Positions 15,896-24,743 of a DNA stretch of 50,151 nt are shown here, in pieces (within the stretch, counting starts at the first letter, position 1; the number at the start of each line of letters is the position of its first letter). The stretch is from Planctomycetia bacterium (GTDB taxonomy: Bacteria; Planctomycetota; Phycisphaerae; Phycisphaerales; SM1A02): NCBI GenBank assembly GCA_005776885.1, contig SXOD01000031.1, positions 1 to 50,151 on the forward strand. The letters are read 5' to 3'. The notes beneath the pieces were generated by a model, which was not told the origin of the DNA, did not search any database, and worked only from the letters and a program-made list of their open reading frames with translations. The translations under genes and the position numbers were made by a program.

Positions 15896-17386
15896 ATGCG
15901 ACCCCCCACCGCCGCGTTGTCATTTGGGCTTGGACTCACGGTTGCGATGGCTGGCGTCGCGGCCAGCGCGGACGCGGCCACTCGATACGTCAACGTGAAT
16001 CTCCAGGGCGGGGCCAATGATGGATCATCGTGGGAGAACGCTTTCCGGGACGCCAACGGCGTCGCGATGGCGCTGGCGGCGAGCGCGTCTGGCGACCAGG
16101 TCTGGGTGGCGGCCGGGACCTACAAGCCCACGACGGCCACCACGCGCACCGCGTACCACACGCTCAAGACCGGCGTGGCGATCTACGGCGGCTTTGCCGG
16201 GGGCGAATCATCGCTCGATGAACGCGACATCGCCGCCAACGAGACGATCCTCTCCGGCGACCTCCTGGGCAACGACACCGCCACCAGCGGCTACACCGAA
16301 AACTCCTATCACGTGATCTACTGCGTGGGGACCGGCACCTCGGGCACGGTGGACGGGTGCACGGTCAAGGGTGGCTACGCCAACTCGTCTGCCTCCAACC
16401 AGGACAAGGGTGGTGCGGTGCTGATCCTGAGCGGCTCGGCGCCTACTTTCCGCGACTGTCGCTTTGAGCGAAATCGATGCACGTTTGGCGGCGGCGTGGG
16501 ATACGTCAACGCATCCAGCCCCACGTTCGAGCGCTGCACCTTCGCCGACAACACAGGCGGCGGCTACGGCGGCGGCTTTGACATGTCGACGAGCGTGAAC
16601 GCCACCTTCAACAATTGCCAGTTCCTCCGGAACTCCGCCGCACGTGCGGGAGCCGTCGAGGCATACAACGGCACGCAGTTCAAGGCGACCAACTGCCTGT
16701 TCGTGGGCAACACCTGCTCAAACTCCGGCACCAACGCCGGCGGCGCCATCTGGAGCGGCGTGAGCAGCACCACGACCCTGAGGAACTGCACGATCGTGGC
16801 CAATCGCTGCACGGGTGGCACGACCGGCGGCGGGTTCCTGAACGCGGGCGGCACGAGCGCCGTGTCCAACTGCATCGTGTGGGGCAACACAGGGTCGACG
16901 GGCTCGCCCACGAACAACCAGATCACCAATTCGGGTGGCACGACCGTCGCCACCTACTCCACGGTGCAGCTTGGATTCACCGGCAGCGGCAACACGGCCG
17001 TCGACCCGCTCTTCGTGGATGCCGCCAACGGCGATTACCGGCTGCAAGAGCTTTCTCCATCCATCGATGCGGGGGCCAACTCGGCCGCCGGCACCGGCAA
17101 CACGGTGGACCTCGACGGCAACCTGCGATTTGTCGACAACCCAAACGTCGTGGACACAGGGATTGGCACGGCGCCGATTGTCGATCGCGGCGCGTATGAG
17201 TCTCAGGTGGCCGCGTCGCCCTGCACGGGCGACTCCAACGCCGACGGCTTGGTGGACGCCGTTGACCTGGCCAACGTGCTGGCGGCGTGGGGCGCCGCGG
17301 GCGGCAGCGGCGACCTCAATGGCGACGGCATGACGGACGGCGTTGACCTGGCACTGGTCCTGGGCGGCTGGGGCCCCTGCACCTAG
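15896..17386 (+). CDS. Secreted right-handed beta-helix protein with C-terminal dockerin
   Basis: The 496-residue protein has a signal peptide (about 1-28, ending ASADA-ATRY). YVNVNLQGGANDGSSWENAF and VAAGTYKP are typical openings of planctomycete beta-helix and Pmp-like proteins. From about residue 150 to 390 repeated units (GGAVLILSGSAPTFRDCRF, GGGVGYVNASSPTFERCTF, GGGFDMSTSVNATFNNCQF, AIWSGVSSTTTLRNCTI) build the parallel beta-helix. The C-terminus carries two Ca loops, DSNADGLVDAVDL and DLNGDGMTDGVDL, with VLAAWG and VLGGWG: a dockerin. The likely role is polysaccharide binding or surface coating. No catalytic residues of a polysaccharide lyase are evident. The ATG is preceded by a candidate leaderless promoter. 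Confidence 0.85.
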   Translation: MRPPTAALSFGLGLTVAMAGVAASADAATRYVNVNLQGGANDGSSWENAFRDANGVAMALAASASGDQVWVAAGTYKPTTATTRTAYHTLKTGVAIYGGFAGGESSLDERDIAANETILSGDLLGNDTATSGYTENSYHVIYCVGTGTSGTVDGCTVKGGYANSSASNQDKGGAVLILSGSAPTFRDCRFERNRCTFGGGVGYVNASSPTFERCTFADNTGGGYGGGFDMSTSVNATFNNCQFLRNSAARAGAVEAYNGTQFKATNCLFVGNTCSNSGTNAGGAIWSGVSSTTTLRNCTIVANRCTGGTTGGGFLNAGGTSAVSNCIVWGNTGSTGSPTNNQITNSGGTTVATYSTVQLGFTGSGNTAVDPLFVDAANGDYRLQELSPSIDAGANSAAGTGNTVDLDGNLRFVDNPNVVDTGIGTAPIVDRGAYESQVAASPCTGDSNADGLVDAVDLANVLAAWGAAGGSGDLNGDGMTDGVDLALVLGGWGPCT

Positions 17387-17409
17387 CCGGCGCCGCTTGT
17401 GGGGCGGCC

Positions 17410-17415
17410 TAGCAT
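17410..17415 (+). promoter_or_regulatory. Possible leaderless -10 element (TAGCAT) for the aminopeptidase P gene
   Basis: TAGCAT ends exactly 6 bases before the ATG at 17422, with no Shine-Dalgarno sequence between. The -35 region is not recognisable. It lies in the 35-base gap after the beta-helix gene. Confidence 0.4.
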
Positions 17416-17421
17416 CACGGC

Positions 17422-18753
17422 ATGAGTCCCATTGCCGCGCGTCGCCCAGCACGTCCATCCGAGAAACCCGCCTCCAGTCCTGCTGCGCGCCCTGGCGCCG
17501 GCGAATCCCCGTCAACCCCGCTCACGGAGTACGCCGACCGCCGCGAGCGACTGCTCAAGTCGCTTGACGGTCACGTCGCGATTGTGCTGGCCGGCGACGC
17601 CGATCCTTCGCTCCACCACCCCTGGTCGCCACACGCACACTTCCACTACCTGACCGGCGTCGTGGACGAGCCGGGCGCCATGCTGCTGCTTGACCCGACG
17701 CATCCCGTCGCCTCCAAGCGCTGCACGCTCCTCCTGCGCCCGCTCAACCCGGAGGTCGAGAAGTGGGACGGATTCCGGCCGGAACTCTCCGGCGCCCTGC
17801 GTGCGAAGTACGGCGTCTCCTCGCTGATGCGCACGAACATGCTGGCCCGGCTGCTCCTGGAGTCGGCCCGGCGTGCGAGGAAGCTTGCCGCCGTGATGCC
17901 GCTCTCGCCCTACAACGCCGCCGTCTCCCCAGACTTGGCCATCATTCGCGCGCAGTCCGAACGAGTGCCTGGATGTCTGGTCGCCGATCGATCGACCCTC
18001 ATCCCCGCCATGCGGGCGGCGAAGAGCACGTCGGAGATCGACTGCATCCGCCACGCTGGCTCGATCACCGGGCACGGATTCGCCGCCGCACTCCAGACCA
18101 TGCGCGCGGGCATCACCGAGTTCGACGTCCAGGAAGCGATGGAGCACGCCTACCGGACGAACGGGGCACGGGGCACCGCCTATCGCACGATTGCCGGCTC
18201 CGGCTTCAATGCCACGGTCCTCCACTACCACGCCAACGACCAGGTGCTTGCGGACGGGGACCTGGTGGTGATCGATTCCGGCGCGGCATTCGCCGGCTAC
18301 GCCAGCGACGTCACGCGCACCTACCCGGTGAATGGGCAGTTCACGTCGCGACAGCGCGAGCTCTACGCCATCGTGCTCAAGTCCCTTGAGGCCGGCATCA
18401 AGGCGTGCCGCGCGGGGACCACGCTTGGTGCGATTGACGCCGCGTGCCGAAGGGTCATCAACGACGCGGGCCACGGTGATGCCTTCATCCACGGCGCGGG
18501 GCACCACCTCGGGCTGGAAGTGCATGACGCGTCGCCCGACGCACCACTCGCCGACGGTGCCGTGGTGACCGTCGAACCCGGCATCTACCTGCCGGGCGAG
18601 AAGATCGGCATTCGCATCGAGGACGACATCGTGTGCACCAAGAAGGGTCCCGTCAACCTCACGGGGTCCATCCCCAAGTCCATCGCCGACATCGAGCGGG
18701 CGATGGCCCAAGGCGCGTCAGCCCGCGTGCCGCGTCCCGCCAGTCGCCGCTAG
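17422..18753 (+). CDS. pepP: Xaa-Pro aminopeptidase (aminopeptidase P, M24B family)
   Basis: The 443-residue protein has a Pro/Ala-rich N-terminal tail of about 35 residues, then the creatinase-like N-terminal domain (HFHYLTGVVDEPGAMLLL) and the M24 pita-bread domain. The metal ligands are visible: Asp in VVIDSGA, Asp in GYASDVTRTYP, His in HGAGHHLGLEVHD, Glu in TVEPGIYLP and Glu in IRIEDD. It releases N-terminal residues preceding proline and acts in the cytosol. The stop codon TAG (18751-18753) overlaps, on the opposite strand, the stop codon of the SerB-like gene: both genes end on the same CTAG. Confidence 0.9.
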   Translation: MSPIAARRPARPSEKPASSPAARPGAGESPSTPLTEYADRRERLLKSLDGHVAIVLAGDADPSLHHPWSPHAHFHYLTGVVDEPGAMLLLDPTHPVASKRCTLLLRPLNPEVEKWDGFRPELSGALRAKYGVSSLMRTNMLARLLLESARRARKLAAVMPLSPYNAAVSPDLAIIRAQSERVPGCLVADRSTLIPAMRAAKSTSEIDCIRHAGSITGHGFAAALQTMRAGITEFDVQEAMEHAYRTNGARGTAYRTIAGSGFNATVLHYHANDQVLADGDLVVIDSGAAFAGYASDVTRTYPVNGQFTSRQRELYAIVLKSLEAGIKACRAGTTLGAIDAACRRVINDAGHGDAFIHGAGHHLGLEVHDASPDAPLADGAVVTVEPGIYLPGEKIGIRIEDDIVCTKKGPVNLTGSIPKSIADIERAMAQGASARVPRPASRR

Positions 18754-19475
18754 TCCCCGCCCGGCGTGCCGAAGTGCCCCCACGCGCTGTCGCCCGAGAG
18801 CCGGGCCCACGTCGAGAGCACTTCATCGAACGTCGACGCCACCGCGTCGGCCCCCGCGGCCACGGCTGGTCGGTTGGCGTGTTCCACGTACGCCACGAAT
18901 GCCTCGACGGCGCCGGCCTGCTTCGCCTCCAAGTCGGTTGCGCCGTCGCCGACAAGGACGAGTGGCGCGTAGAGGCTGCGATCCGAGCGCAGGCGCCTGA
19001 TCGTGTCGGGCTTGCCGCCCGCCCGGGCCAGCGTGCTCATGGGATCGATCCCTGTGCACCGTCCGACGCCATCAAACCGGAGTCGATTCGCGTGGCAGTT
19101 CGACGAGAGGATGCCGAGTGACTGGCACACGGGAGCGACCCACTCGATGAAGCCTCCACTCACGACATGGATGCGAGGGGCAAGGAGCGCAATCGTCTCG
19201 CGGTGCCTGCGGAACGATGGCGTGAGGCAGTTCCGGAGGTGGTCCACCAGCGGCGGGATCGACTCGCGGGTGAACGAGAGCAAGGCCATCCGCTGGGCAA
19301 GGCTCTCCTCGATCGAGATGGACCCATCCATCCCGGCGCGCGTCAATCGCTCGATCCGATCAATCGTGTCGTCCCGCGCCGAAGACTGGCCGAGGACCAT
19401 GCGCGCGAGTTCGTCGAGCGCCTCCACGCTCACGATGGTGCTGTCAAAGTCCAGGATCAGCGTGCCGCGCCTCAT
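18750..19475 (-). CDS. serB: Phosphoserine phosphatase-like HAD hydrolase
   Basis: The 241-residue protein has HAD motif I DFDSTIVSVEALDELA, in which DxDST and the following ExxDELA are characteristic of SerB phosphatases. Motif II is VVSGGF and motifs III/IV include KPDTIRR and VGDGATDLEAKQA. It should release serine from phosphoserine; close relatives acting on other phosphoamino compounds cannot be excluded. The ATG at 19475 overlaps the stop codon of the zinc-ribbon membrane gene upstream (ATGA), so they form a coupled pair. A longer upstream reading frame is only a shadow of that gene. Confidence 0.85.
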   Translation of the reverse strand: MRRGTLILDFDSTIVSVEALDELARMVLGQSSARDDTIDRIERLTRAGMDGSISIEESLAQRMALLSFTRESIPPLVDHLRNCLTPSFRRHRETIALLAPRIHVVSGGFIEWVAPVCQSLGILSSNCHANRLRFDGVGRCTGIDPMSTLARAGGKPDTIRRLRSDRSLYAPLVLVGDGATDLEAKQAGAVEAFVAYVEHANRPAVAAGADAVASTFDEVLSTWARLSGDSAWGHFGTPGGD

Positions 19476-20650
19476 GTGGTGGCCTGCCCTCGCCCAGACG
19501 GGATGCTGCGCACGCCAAGCATCGCACCGCACTCGGGACAACTTGCCCCCGCGGGGAGTCCGGCCAGCGAGTATCCACAGGCCGCGCAGTTGGTGAGTTC
19601 GAGTGCCACGAAGAAGCCCAGCCGGCAGCGACCACAGTTGGAGGCCCCGGGAACGACCGGTTGCCGAAGCCCGCAGGTGGGGCACTCCACGCGAACGCTC
19701 TGCACTTCGCCCAGCGGCTTTCGCTTCATCGCGGCGCCACGAGCGAAGAGATGGACGATCAGCGACCCGAGGAGTCCGGTCCCCGACAGCACGCCGAAGG
19801 AAGCCGCTGCGCTGGCCATCCAGCCTCGCGCGGGCCAGTTGGACCATGCTGCGCTGGCTAGCACGAACCCCAGCGCGCCGATGCACCCGAGCGTGGCCAG
19901 GTGCAGGACGTGGCGCATCGGCGGCCCCGAGAGCAGCTGCGACACGCGGTGCGCCGTGATGAGCACGGCCAGTGTCGACACCACGATGCCTCCGGCGATC
20001 ATCTGGTGGTTGACGGCTGCGATGCTGCCGCGGCCAGGGAGCGTCGCAAACCACCAGACGGCGGCGAGGATCGTGAGCCCCCCCCCGAGGAGCCGTTCCA
20101 CACCATCGAGCGCTCCCAGCCGCTTCTCGTGGGAGTGGAGCGCTGCGCCACAAAGGAGCAATCCCGCACAGCCCATCACCCAGCCCCGTTCACCATCGTC
20201 CGCGCGCACTCCCCACCCGATCGCCGCCCACCACGCGCAGGCCAGCGTCGCGCCGACCACGAGCGCCCAACCCGCCGCCCGCTGACGCGACCCACCCAGG
20301 AATCCAAGTCCGGGCAGCGCCATGACGAGCCACGCCACGAGGACAAGCGCAGTGACAACGACCCCCTCCTGGAACCGATTCGGGATCGCGCCCCAGATGC
20401 CGAGGATGGCCACCATGGTGTCCAGCACGATCACCGAGGCCCACGCGGTGGCGACCGGCGGCAACGATCGCGAGTCGCCAATCCTCCCGATCGGCGTGAG
20501 GAGCGCGCTTCCGCCGGCGAGCACGGCCGCCGACCCGGTGAGTTGCCAACCCCACTGGGCACCGTCGGCGAAGATGGCCATGACGGCGCAGGCCGCCGTC
20601 GCGCCGAGGGACACCAAGAGCGTCCGCACGATCACTGCCCGCAGGTTCAT
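19472..20650 (-). CDS. Multi-pass membrane protein with C-terminal double zinc ribbon
   Basis: The 392-residue protein has about nine hydrophobic helices (residues 5-315), then a cytosolic tail with four CxxC pairs: CPTC, CGRC, CAACGYSLAGL and CPECG, consistent with two zinc ribbons. The segment CxxCGYSLAGLPxGxxCPECG is common in planctomycete membrane proteins of unknown function. The ATG at 20650 has TAGTCT 6 bases upstream and lies 24 bases downstream of the tRNA-Thr 3' end, so read-through from the tRNA is also possible. The gene is coupled to serB by a 4-base overlap, which may only reflect compact packing. Confidence 0.75.
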   Translation of the reverse strand: MNLRAVIVRTLLVSLGATAACAVMAIFADGAQWGWQLTGSAAVLAGGSALLTPIGRIGDSRSLPPVATAWASVIVLDTMVAILGIWGAIPNRFQEGVVVTALVLVAWLVMALPGLGFLGGSRQRAAGWALVVGATLACAWWAAIGWGVRADDGERGWVMGCAGLLLCGAALHSHEKRLGALDGVERLLGGGLTILAAVWWFATLPGRGSIAAVNHQMIAGGIVVSTLAVLITAHRVSQLLSGPPMRHVLHLATLGCIGALGFVLASAAWSNWPARGWMASAAASFGVLSGTGLLGSLIVHLFARGAAMKRKPLGEVQSVRVECPTCGLRQPVVPGASNCGRCRLGFFVALELTNCAACGYSLAGLPAGASCPECGAMLGVRSIPSGRGQATT

Positions 20651-20656
20651 GGATCC

Positions 20657-20662
20657 AGACTA
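20657..20662 (-). promoter_or_regulatory. Possible leaderless -10 element (TAGTCT) for the zinc-ribbon membrane gene
   Basis: On the minus strand TAGTCT ends exactly 6 bases before the ATG at 20650. No Shine-Dalgarno sequence or -35 is visible. Confidence 0.38.
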
Positions 20663-20673
20663 CCCCGCTCGCA

Positions 20674-20746
20674 AGCCGCCAGCCGGACTTGAACCGGCAA
20701 CCTTCCGCTTACAAGGCGGGAGCTCTGCCAATTGAGCTATGGCGGC
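20674..20746 (-). tRNA. tRNA-Thr (anticodon TGT)
   Basis: The 73-base cloverleaf starts GCCGCCA and ends TGGCGGC with a T discriminator. The D arm is AGCTCAATTGGCAGAGCT, the anticodon loop CTTGTAA has anticodon TGT (reads ACA), and the T arm is GCCGG-TTCAAGT-CCGGC. CCA is not encoded. It lies 10 bases downstream of the mnmG stop on the same strand. Confidence 0.95.
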
Positions 20747-20755
20747 GCGAAGGGG

Positions 20756-22765
20756 TCATTGTTGCAGATCCTGCGACGCCACGCGAGCCGCCCGCTGGCG
20801 ATGGAGCGCGACGCGGAGGATGGAAACGTCTGCCGGATTCACGCCCGACAGGCGGCTGGCCTGGCCAAAGGTCGACGGGCGATGCTTGCGGAGCACCTCG
20901 ATGGCCTCGCGGCGCAACCCCTTCACGAGTTCCAGCTCGAACCACTCGGGGATCGACGCGCGATCCTGGTCGGTCGATCGCGCCACCTCATCCAGGCACC
21001 GCTTCACGTACGGCTCGTACCGCAGTTCGGTCACGACAGACTCGACGACCCGACGATCGAACGGCACGCCGTCCCCGGGGGCGATCGACCCAGCGTCCCA
21101 CTCACCACGCATCACCGCCGCCCGGTTCGACGGGGTGAGCGCCGCCGCGACCCGCTCCCGTTCCTGCTGCCCGCGCTGGAAGGCCTGCCAGCATTCGTCA
21201 CCGACGACTCCCAGCGATCGTCCGGACGGTGCCAGCCGCGTGCTGGCGTTGTCGGCGCGCAGCTGCAGCCGATGTTCCGCGCGGGAGGTGAACATCCGGT
21301 ACGGCTCTCGCGGCGTCTTGGTCACGAGGTCATCCATCATGACCCCGAGATACGCCTGGTCCCGCCCAAGCACCACTTGTTCCGCGGCCAATGCGGAGCG
21401 GGCGGCATTCCACCCGGCCAGCAGTCCCTGCGCCGCAGCCTCCTCGTAACCGGTGGTCCCGTTGATCTGCCCGGCAAGGTAGAGGCCACGCACCAGCCGC
21501 GTCTCGGTCGTCGCCCGGATCTGGTGCGGCCACACCATGTCGTATTCCACCGCATAGCCCCACTGCACGACCTCGGCGCGCTCGCACCCCGGCATCGTCC
21601 GGACGATCCGTTCCTGCACGTCGATTGGCATGCTGGTGGAGATGCCGTTGCAGTACACACGGTCAGTGTGCAGCCCCTCGGGTTCCAGGAAGACCTGGTG
21701 GCTGGGTCGATCCGCAAATCGAACCACCTTGTCCTCGATGCTTGGACAGTACCGGGGTCCGCAGGCCGCCTCGATCTGGCCAGAGTACATCGGCGCACGG
21801 TGGAGGTTTGCGCGGATCACGTCATGCGCCGCCTGGCTGGTCCGCGTGATGGCACAGGCCACCTGCGCCAGTCGAGGGAACCGCGGCGCACCCGACACCG
21901 ACGGCAATGCCCACGGTGTCCGATCGCTCATCGGCGTCGGCGGGTCATCGGAGTGTTGCAGCTCCAGACCGCTCCAATCCAAGGAATCCCGGCGCAGCCG
22001 CGGCGGTGTCCCCGTCTTGAGTCGACCCAACTCGAAGCCAAGCGACCGAAGCGCCGTGCTGATCGCGCTGGCCGCGCCCTCGCCGACGCGCCCCCCCGGG
22101 CAGCGATCGGGTCCGGTGTGCATGAGGCCCCGCATGAAGGTGCCGCTGGTGAGCACGCACGCATCGCACCGGAGGACCATCCCCCCATCGATCGATGTCG
22201 TCCCGGGGACCGGTTGCTGGCTGCCGCAGCCCCGGCGATAGATCGGACGTGGCTCGGCCGCGGGGTCCAGCGCTCGCTCGATGGCCGCCGCCTCGGCCGT
22301 CACGACGCAGGCGCCGGCACCCAGCACGACGCCGCGTAGTTGGCCGCCTTCCACCTGGAATCCCGTGACCTCGCCCGCCACCACTTCCAGTCCGTCAAGC
22401 GCAGCCAGTTGCCGCTGCACCTCGACCGCGTAGGCCTCACGATCGCACTGCACCCGAGGCCCGCGAACGGCCGGGCCCTTGCTCGTGTTGAGGACCTTGA
22501 ACATGATGCCGGTGGCATCGGTGGCCAGGCCCATGATGCCGCCGAGGGCGTCGATCTCCCGTACCAGCTGCCCCTTCCCAAGCCCGCCATTCGCCGGGTT
22601 GCAGCTCATCGTGCCGATGGCCGGGGGATCAAGGGTCACCATCACCACGCGGCCAGGCGCCCCGCTCCCGCGGATCACCTGCCACGCCGCACGAGCCGCC
22701 TCGGCGCCGGCATGTCCCCCGCCGATCACCACGATCGCCGGGATGTCGCTCGTTGCGGAGTGCAT
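20756..22765 (-). CDS. mnmG: tRNA uridine-5-carboxymethylaminomethyl modification enzyme MnmG
   Basis: The 669-residue flavoprotein begins with the FAD-binding motif VVIGGGHAGAEAA. Both family signatures are present: CGPRYCPSIEDK and GQINGTTGYEEAAAQG. With MnmE it modifies the wobble uridine of tRNAs; mnmE is not in this window. It is about 40 residues longer than the E. coli protein, with the extra length in an insert near residues 160-190 (AIERALDPAAEPRPIYRRG). The ATG at 22765 has TAGGAT 6 bases upstream and no Shine-Dalgarno sequence. tRNA-Thr follows 10 bases downstream, possibly co-transcribed. Confidence 0.95.
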   Translation of the reverse strand: MHSATSDIPAIVVIGGGHAGAEAARAAWQVIRGSGAPGRVVMVTLDPPAIGTMSCNPANGGLGKGQLVREIDALGGIMGLATDATGIMFKVLNTSKGPAVRGPRVQCDREAYAVEVQRQLAALDGLEVVAGEVTGFQVEGGQLRGVVLGAGACVVTAEAAAIERALDPAAEPRPIYRRGCGSQQPVPGTTSIDGGMVLRCDACVLTSGTFMRGLMHTGPDRCPGGRVGEGAASAISTALRSLGFELGRLKTGTPPRLRRDSLDWSGLELQHSDDPPTPMSDRTPWALPSVSGAPRFPRLAQVACAITRTSQAAHDVIRANLHRAPMYSGQIEAACGPRYCPSIEDKVVRFADRPSHQVFLEPEGLHTDRVYCNGISTSMPIDVQERIVRTMPGCERAEVVQWGYAVEYDMVWPHQIRATTETRLVRGLYLAGQINGTTGYEEAAAQGLLAGWNAARSALAAEQVVLGRDQAYLGVMMDDLVTKTPREPYRMFTSRAEHRLQLRADNASTRLAPSGRSLGVVGDECWQAFQRGQQERERVAAALTPSNRAAVMRGEWDAGSIAPGDGVPFDRRVVESVVTELRYEPYVKRCLDEVARSTDQDRASIPEWFELELVKGLRREAIEVLRKHRPSTFGQASRLSGVNPADVSILRVALHRQRAARVASQDLQQ

Positions 22766-22771
22766 TGCGAA

Positions 22772-22777
22772 ATCCTA
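22772..22777 (-). promoter_or_regulatory. Possible leaderless -10 element (TAGGAT) for mnmG
   Basis: On the minus strand TAGGAT ends 6 bases before the mnmG ATG. In the same 44-base divergent gap the plus strand has TACCAT (22795-22800), 9 bases before the aminopeptidase ATG. Confidence 0.4.
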
Positions 22778-22809
22778 GTGCCAACCGCCGCAACTACCAT
22801 GCCTCCCCC

Positions 22810-24255
22810 ATGTTCAAGGACATCAAGGTTGGCCATCCCACTCGCCCCATCGCCGTGCTCGCCGTCTGCAAGGATCGTCGCAGGGTGCCGCACGCGTACC
22901 GCGCCAACGCGCAGGCCAAGGCGGCGGTGAGTTCACCATTGGCCACGGCCGACGCAGGCAGCCTGAATGGGGATGACCGCTTCCTCGTGCTCGGGCTTGG
23001 GGATTCGAGGAAACTTTCCACGCGCGTGGCACGGCAGGTCGGCGCGCGCCTGGTCGCGGCGCTCCACCGCGCGGGGGTCGAGCGCGCGGTCATCGTCTCC
23101 GACGAGCTCAACGAGCGACTGGGGCAGGCGCTGGGCGAGGGGATCGAGCTGGCCAACTGGGCCTTCGACGCCCATGCCGGCACCGCTCGCAAGCGGGCCG
23201 CTGCGAAGGGATCGCTGACGATCGAAGGCGGTGACGCCCCGCTGCACCGAGCGATGGCGAAGGGCACGCGGCTGGCCGCGAGCGTCAACATCGCCCGCGA
23301 GTTTGCCGCCACGCCGCCAAACGTCTGCCGACCCACCTGGGTGGCGCAGCTGGGCAAGAAGCTGGCCCGCACGACCGGGCTGCGCTGCAAGGTCATCGAC
23401 GCGAAGCAAGCCACCCGGCTGGGCATGGGCGGCCTGCTCGCCGTGGGGCAAGGAAGCGATTCCCCGCCGTGCCTGGTGGTCCTGGAGCACCGGCCGGCTC
23501 GCGCGCGCGGGCCGCATGTGGCGCTTGTCGGAAAGACGATCACCTACGACACCGGCGGCTACTCGCTGAAGGTGAACAATGGCATGCGTGGCATGAAGTA
23601 CGACAAGTGCGGCGGGGCCGCCGTGATCGGCGCCATGCATGCCATCGCCGCGGCCAAGCTGCCCATTCGCGTCACGGCCGTTCTCGCCTGCGCCGAGAAC
23701 ATGGTCTCGAACAACGCCTACCGCCCAGACGACATCATCACGATGCACAATGGCGTGACCGTGGTAGTCACCAATACAGACGCCGAGGGCCGGCTGGTCC
23801 TGGCCGACGCGCTCTCCTGGGTCTGCCGGACGGCGAAGCCCGATGTCGTGGTCGACGCCGCAACGCTCACCGGCGGCGTGGTCACGGCACTGGGGCACTT
23901 CTGTGCGGGCTATTTCTGCGAGGACGAATCCCTCCGCGAGTCGCTCGAGGCGTGCGCCGCGGCGACGGACGAACGGATCTGGCGGCTTCCGCTGTGGGAC
24001 GATCACCGCGAGTACATGCGCAGCCCCCACGCCGACATCCTCAACAGCAATCCCGCGCGGGCGGCGCATCCGATCCAGGGCGCCGCGTTCCTCAGCTACT
24101 TCGTCGACTCAGCCATCCCCTGGGCCCACATCGACATCGCCGGGACGTCCAACACGGAGGGCAGGGATGGCCCGACCGGCGCCGGGCCGACTGGCTACGG
24201 CGTGCGGCTGCTCACCTCGTTCGTCGAGCGCCTGGCCACTCGCAGCCCCCGCTGA
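22810..24255 (+). CDS. pepA: Leucyl aminopeptidase (M17 family)
   Basis: The 481-residue protein has the M17 active-site signature NTDAEGRL and the metal/active-site stretch VGKTITYDTGGYSLK, with D in NxxRPDDIIT and the C-terminal DIAGTS region. It removes N-terminal residues from peptides in the cytosol, normally as a hexamer with two metal ions. The N-terminal domain (about 1-165) is the less conserved macro-like domain. The ATG at 22810 was preferred to an upstream in-frame ATG at 22753, which lies inside mnmG. It faces rpiB with a 20-base gap. Confidence 0.9.
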   Translation: MFKDIKVGHPTRPIAVLAVCKDRRRVPHAYRANAQAKAAVSSPLATADAGSLNGDDRFLVLGLGDSRKLSTRVARQVGARLVAALHRAGVERAVIVSDELNERLGQALGEGIELANWAFDAHAGTARKRAAAKGSLTIEGGDAPLHRAMAKGTRLAASVNIAREFAATPPNVCRPTWVAQLGKKLARTTGLRCKVIDAKQATRLGMGGLLAVGQGSDSPPCLVVLEHRPARARGPHVALVGKTITYDTGGYSLKVNNGMRGMKYDKCGGAAVIGAMHAIAAAKLPIRVTAVLACAENMVSNNAYRPDDIITMHNGVTVVVTNTDAEGRLVLADALSWVCRTAKPDVVVDAATLTGGVVTALGHFCAGYFCEDESLRESLEACAAATDERIWRLPLWDDHREYMRSPHADILNSNPARAAHPIQGAAFLSYFVDSAIPWAHIDIAGTSNTEGRDGPTGAGPTGYGVRLLTSFVERLATRSPR

Positions 24256-24275
24256 GCGGCGACGGCGCGCCGACG

Positions 24276-24743
24276 TCACGCGGAAGCGCTTGTCGCTGGA
24301 TCGTGACCTTCCTCGATCTGCCCGATCTTGGCGACGCGGCGCGCGTGGCGCCCGCCCTCGAAGTCGGTCTTCATCCACACGTCGACGATGCGCTTGGCCA
24401 GCACCGGGCCGGTCAGGTCGGCCGACAGGCAGAGCACGTTGGAGTCATTGTGGGATCGACTCAGCTGCGCGCTGAGCTCATCACCGGCAAGCGCCGCGCG
24501 AATGCCATGCACCTTGTTGGCCGAGATGCACATGCCGATGCCCGTCCCGCACACGAGCACACCACGGTCCGCCTCGCCATGGGCGACCGAGTTGGAGACC
24601 AGCCACGCCGTGTCGGTGTAGTCCACCGGACGGCCCGAGGTGTCGCCGAGGATCGTCGTCGTGTGGCCAAGCGACTGGAGGTGCGCAGCCAGCGCTGCGA
24701 TCGGCTGGGTGCCGCGGTGGTCGGAGCCGAGGGCGATGTTCAT
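24276..24743 (-). CDS. rpiB: Ribose-5-phosphate isomerase B
   Basis: The 155-residue protein matches the RpiB/LacAB family: MNIALGSDHRG at the N-terminus, VDYTDTA, the catalytic CGTGIGMCISANK with the active-site Cys, and HNDSNVLCLSA. It interconverts ribulose 5-phosphate and ribose 5-phosphate. The start codon overlaps the stop of the upstream tyrosine phosphatase-like gene (ATGA at 24740-24743). A phosphatase of this type immediately before rpiB is a familiar bacterial arrangement. Confidence 0.93.
   Translation of the reverse strand: MNIALGSDHRGTQPIAALAAHLQSLGHTTTILGDTSGRPVDYTDTAWLVSNSVAHGEADRGVLVCGTGIGMCISANKVHGIRAALAGDELSAQLSRSHNDSNVLCLSADLTGPVLAKRIVDVWMKTDFEGGRHARRVAKIGQIEEGHDPATSASA

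Noticed and set aside
17512-18711. 399-residue open frame opposite aminopeptidase P
   Set aside because: Pure antisense shadow; the plus-strand gene has all five M24 metal ligands.
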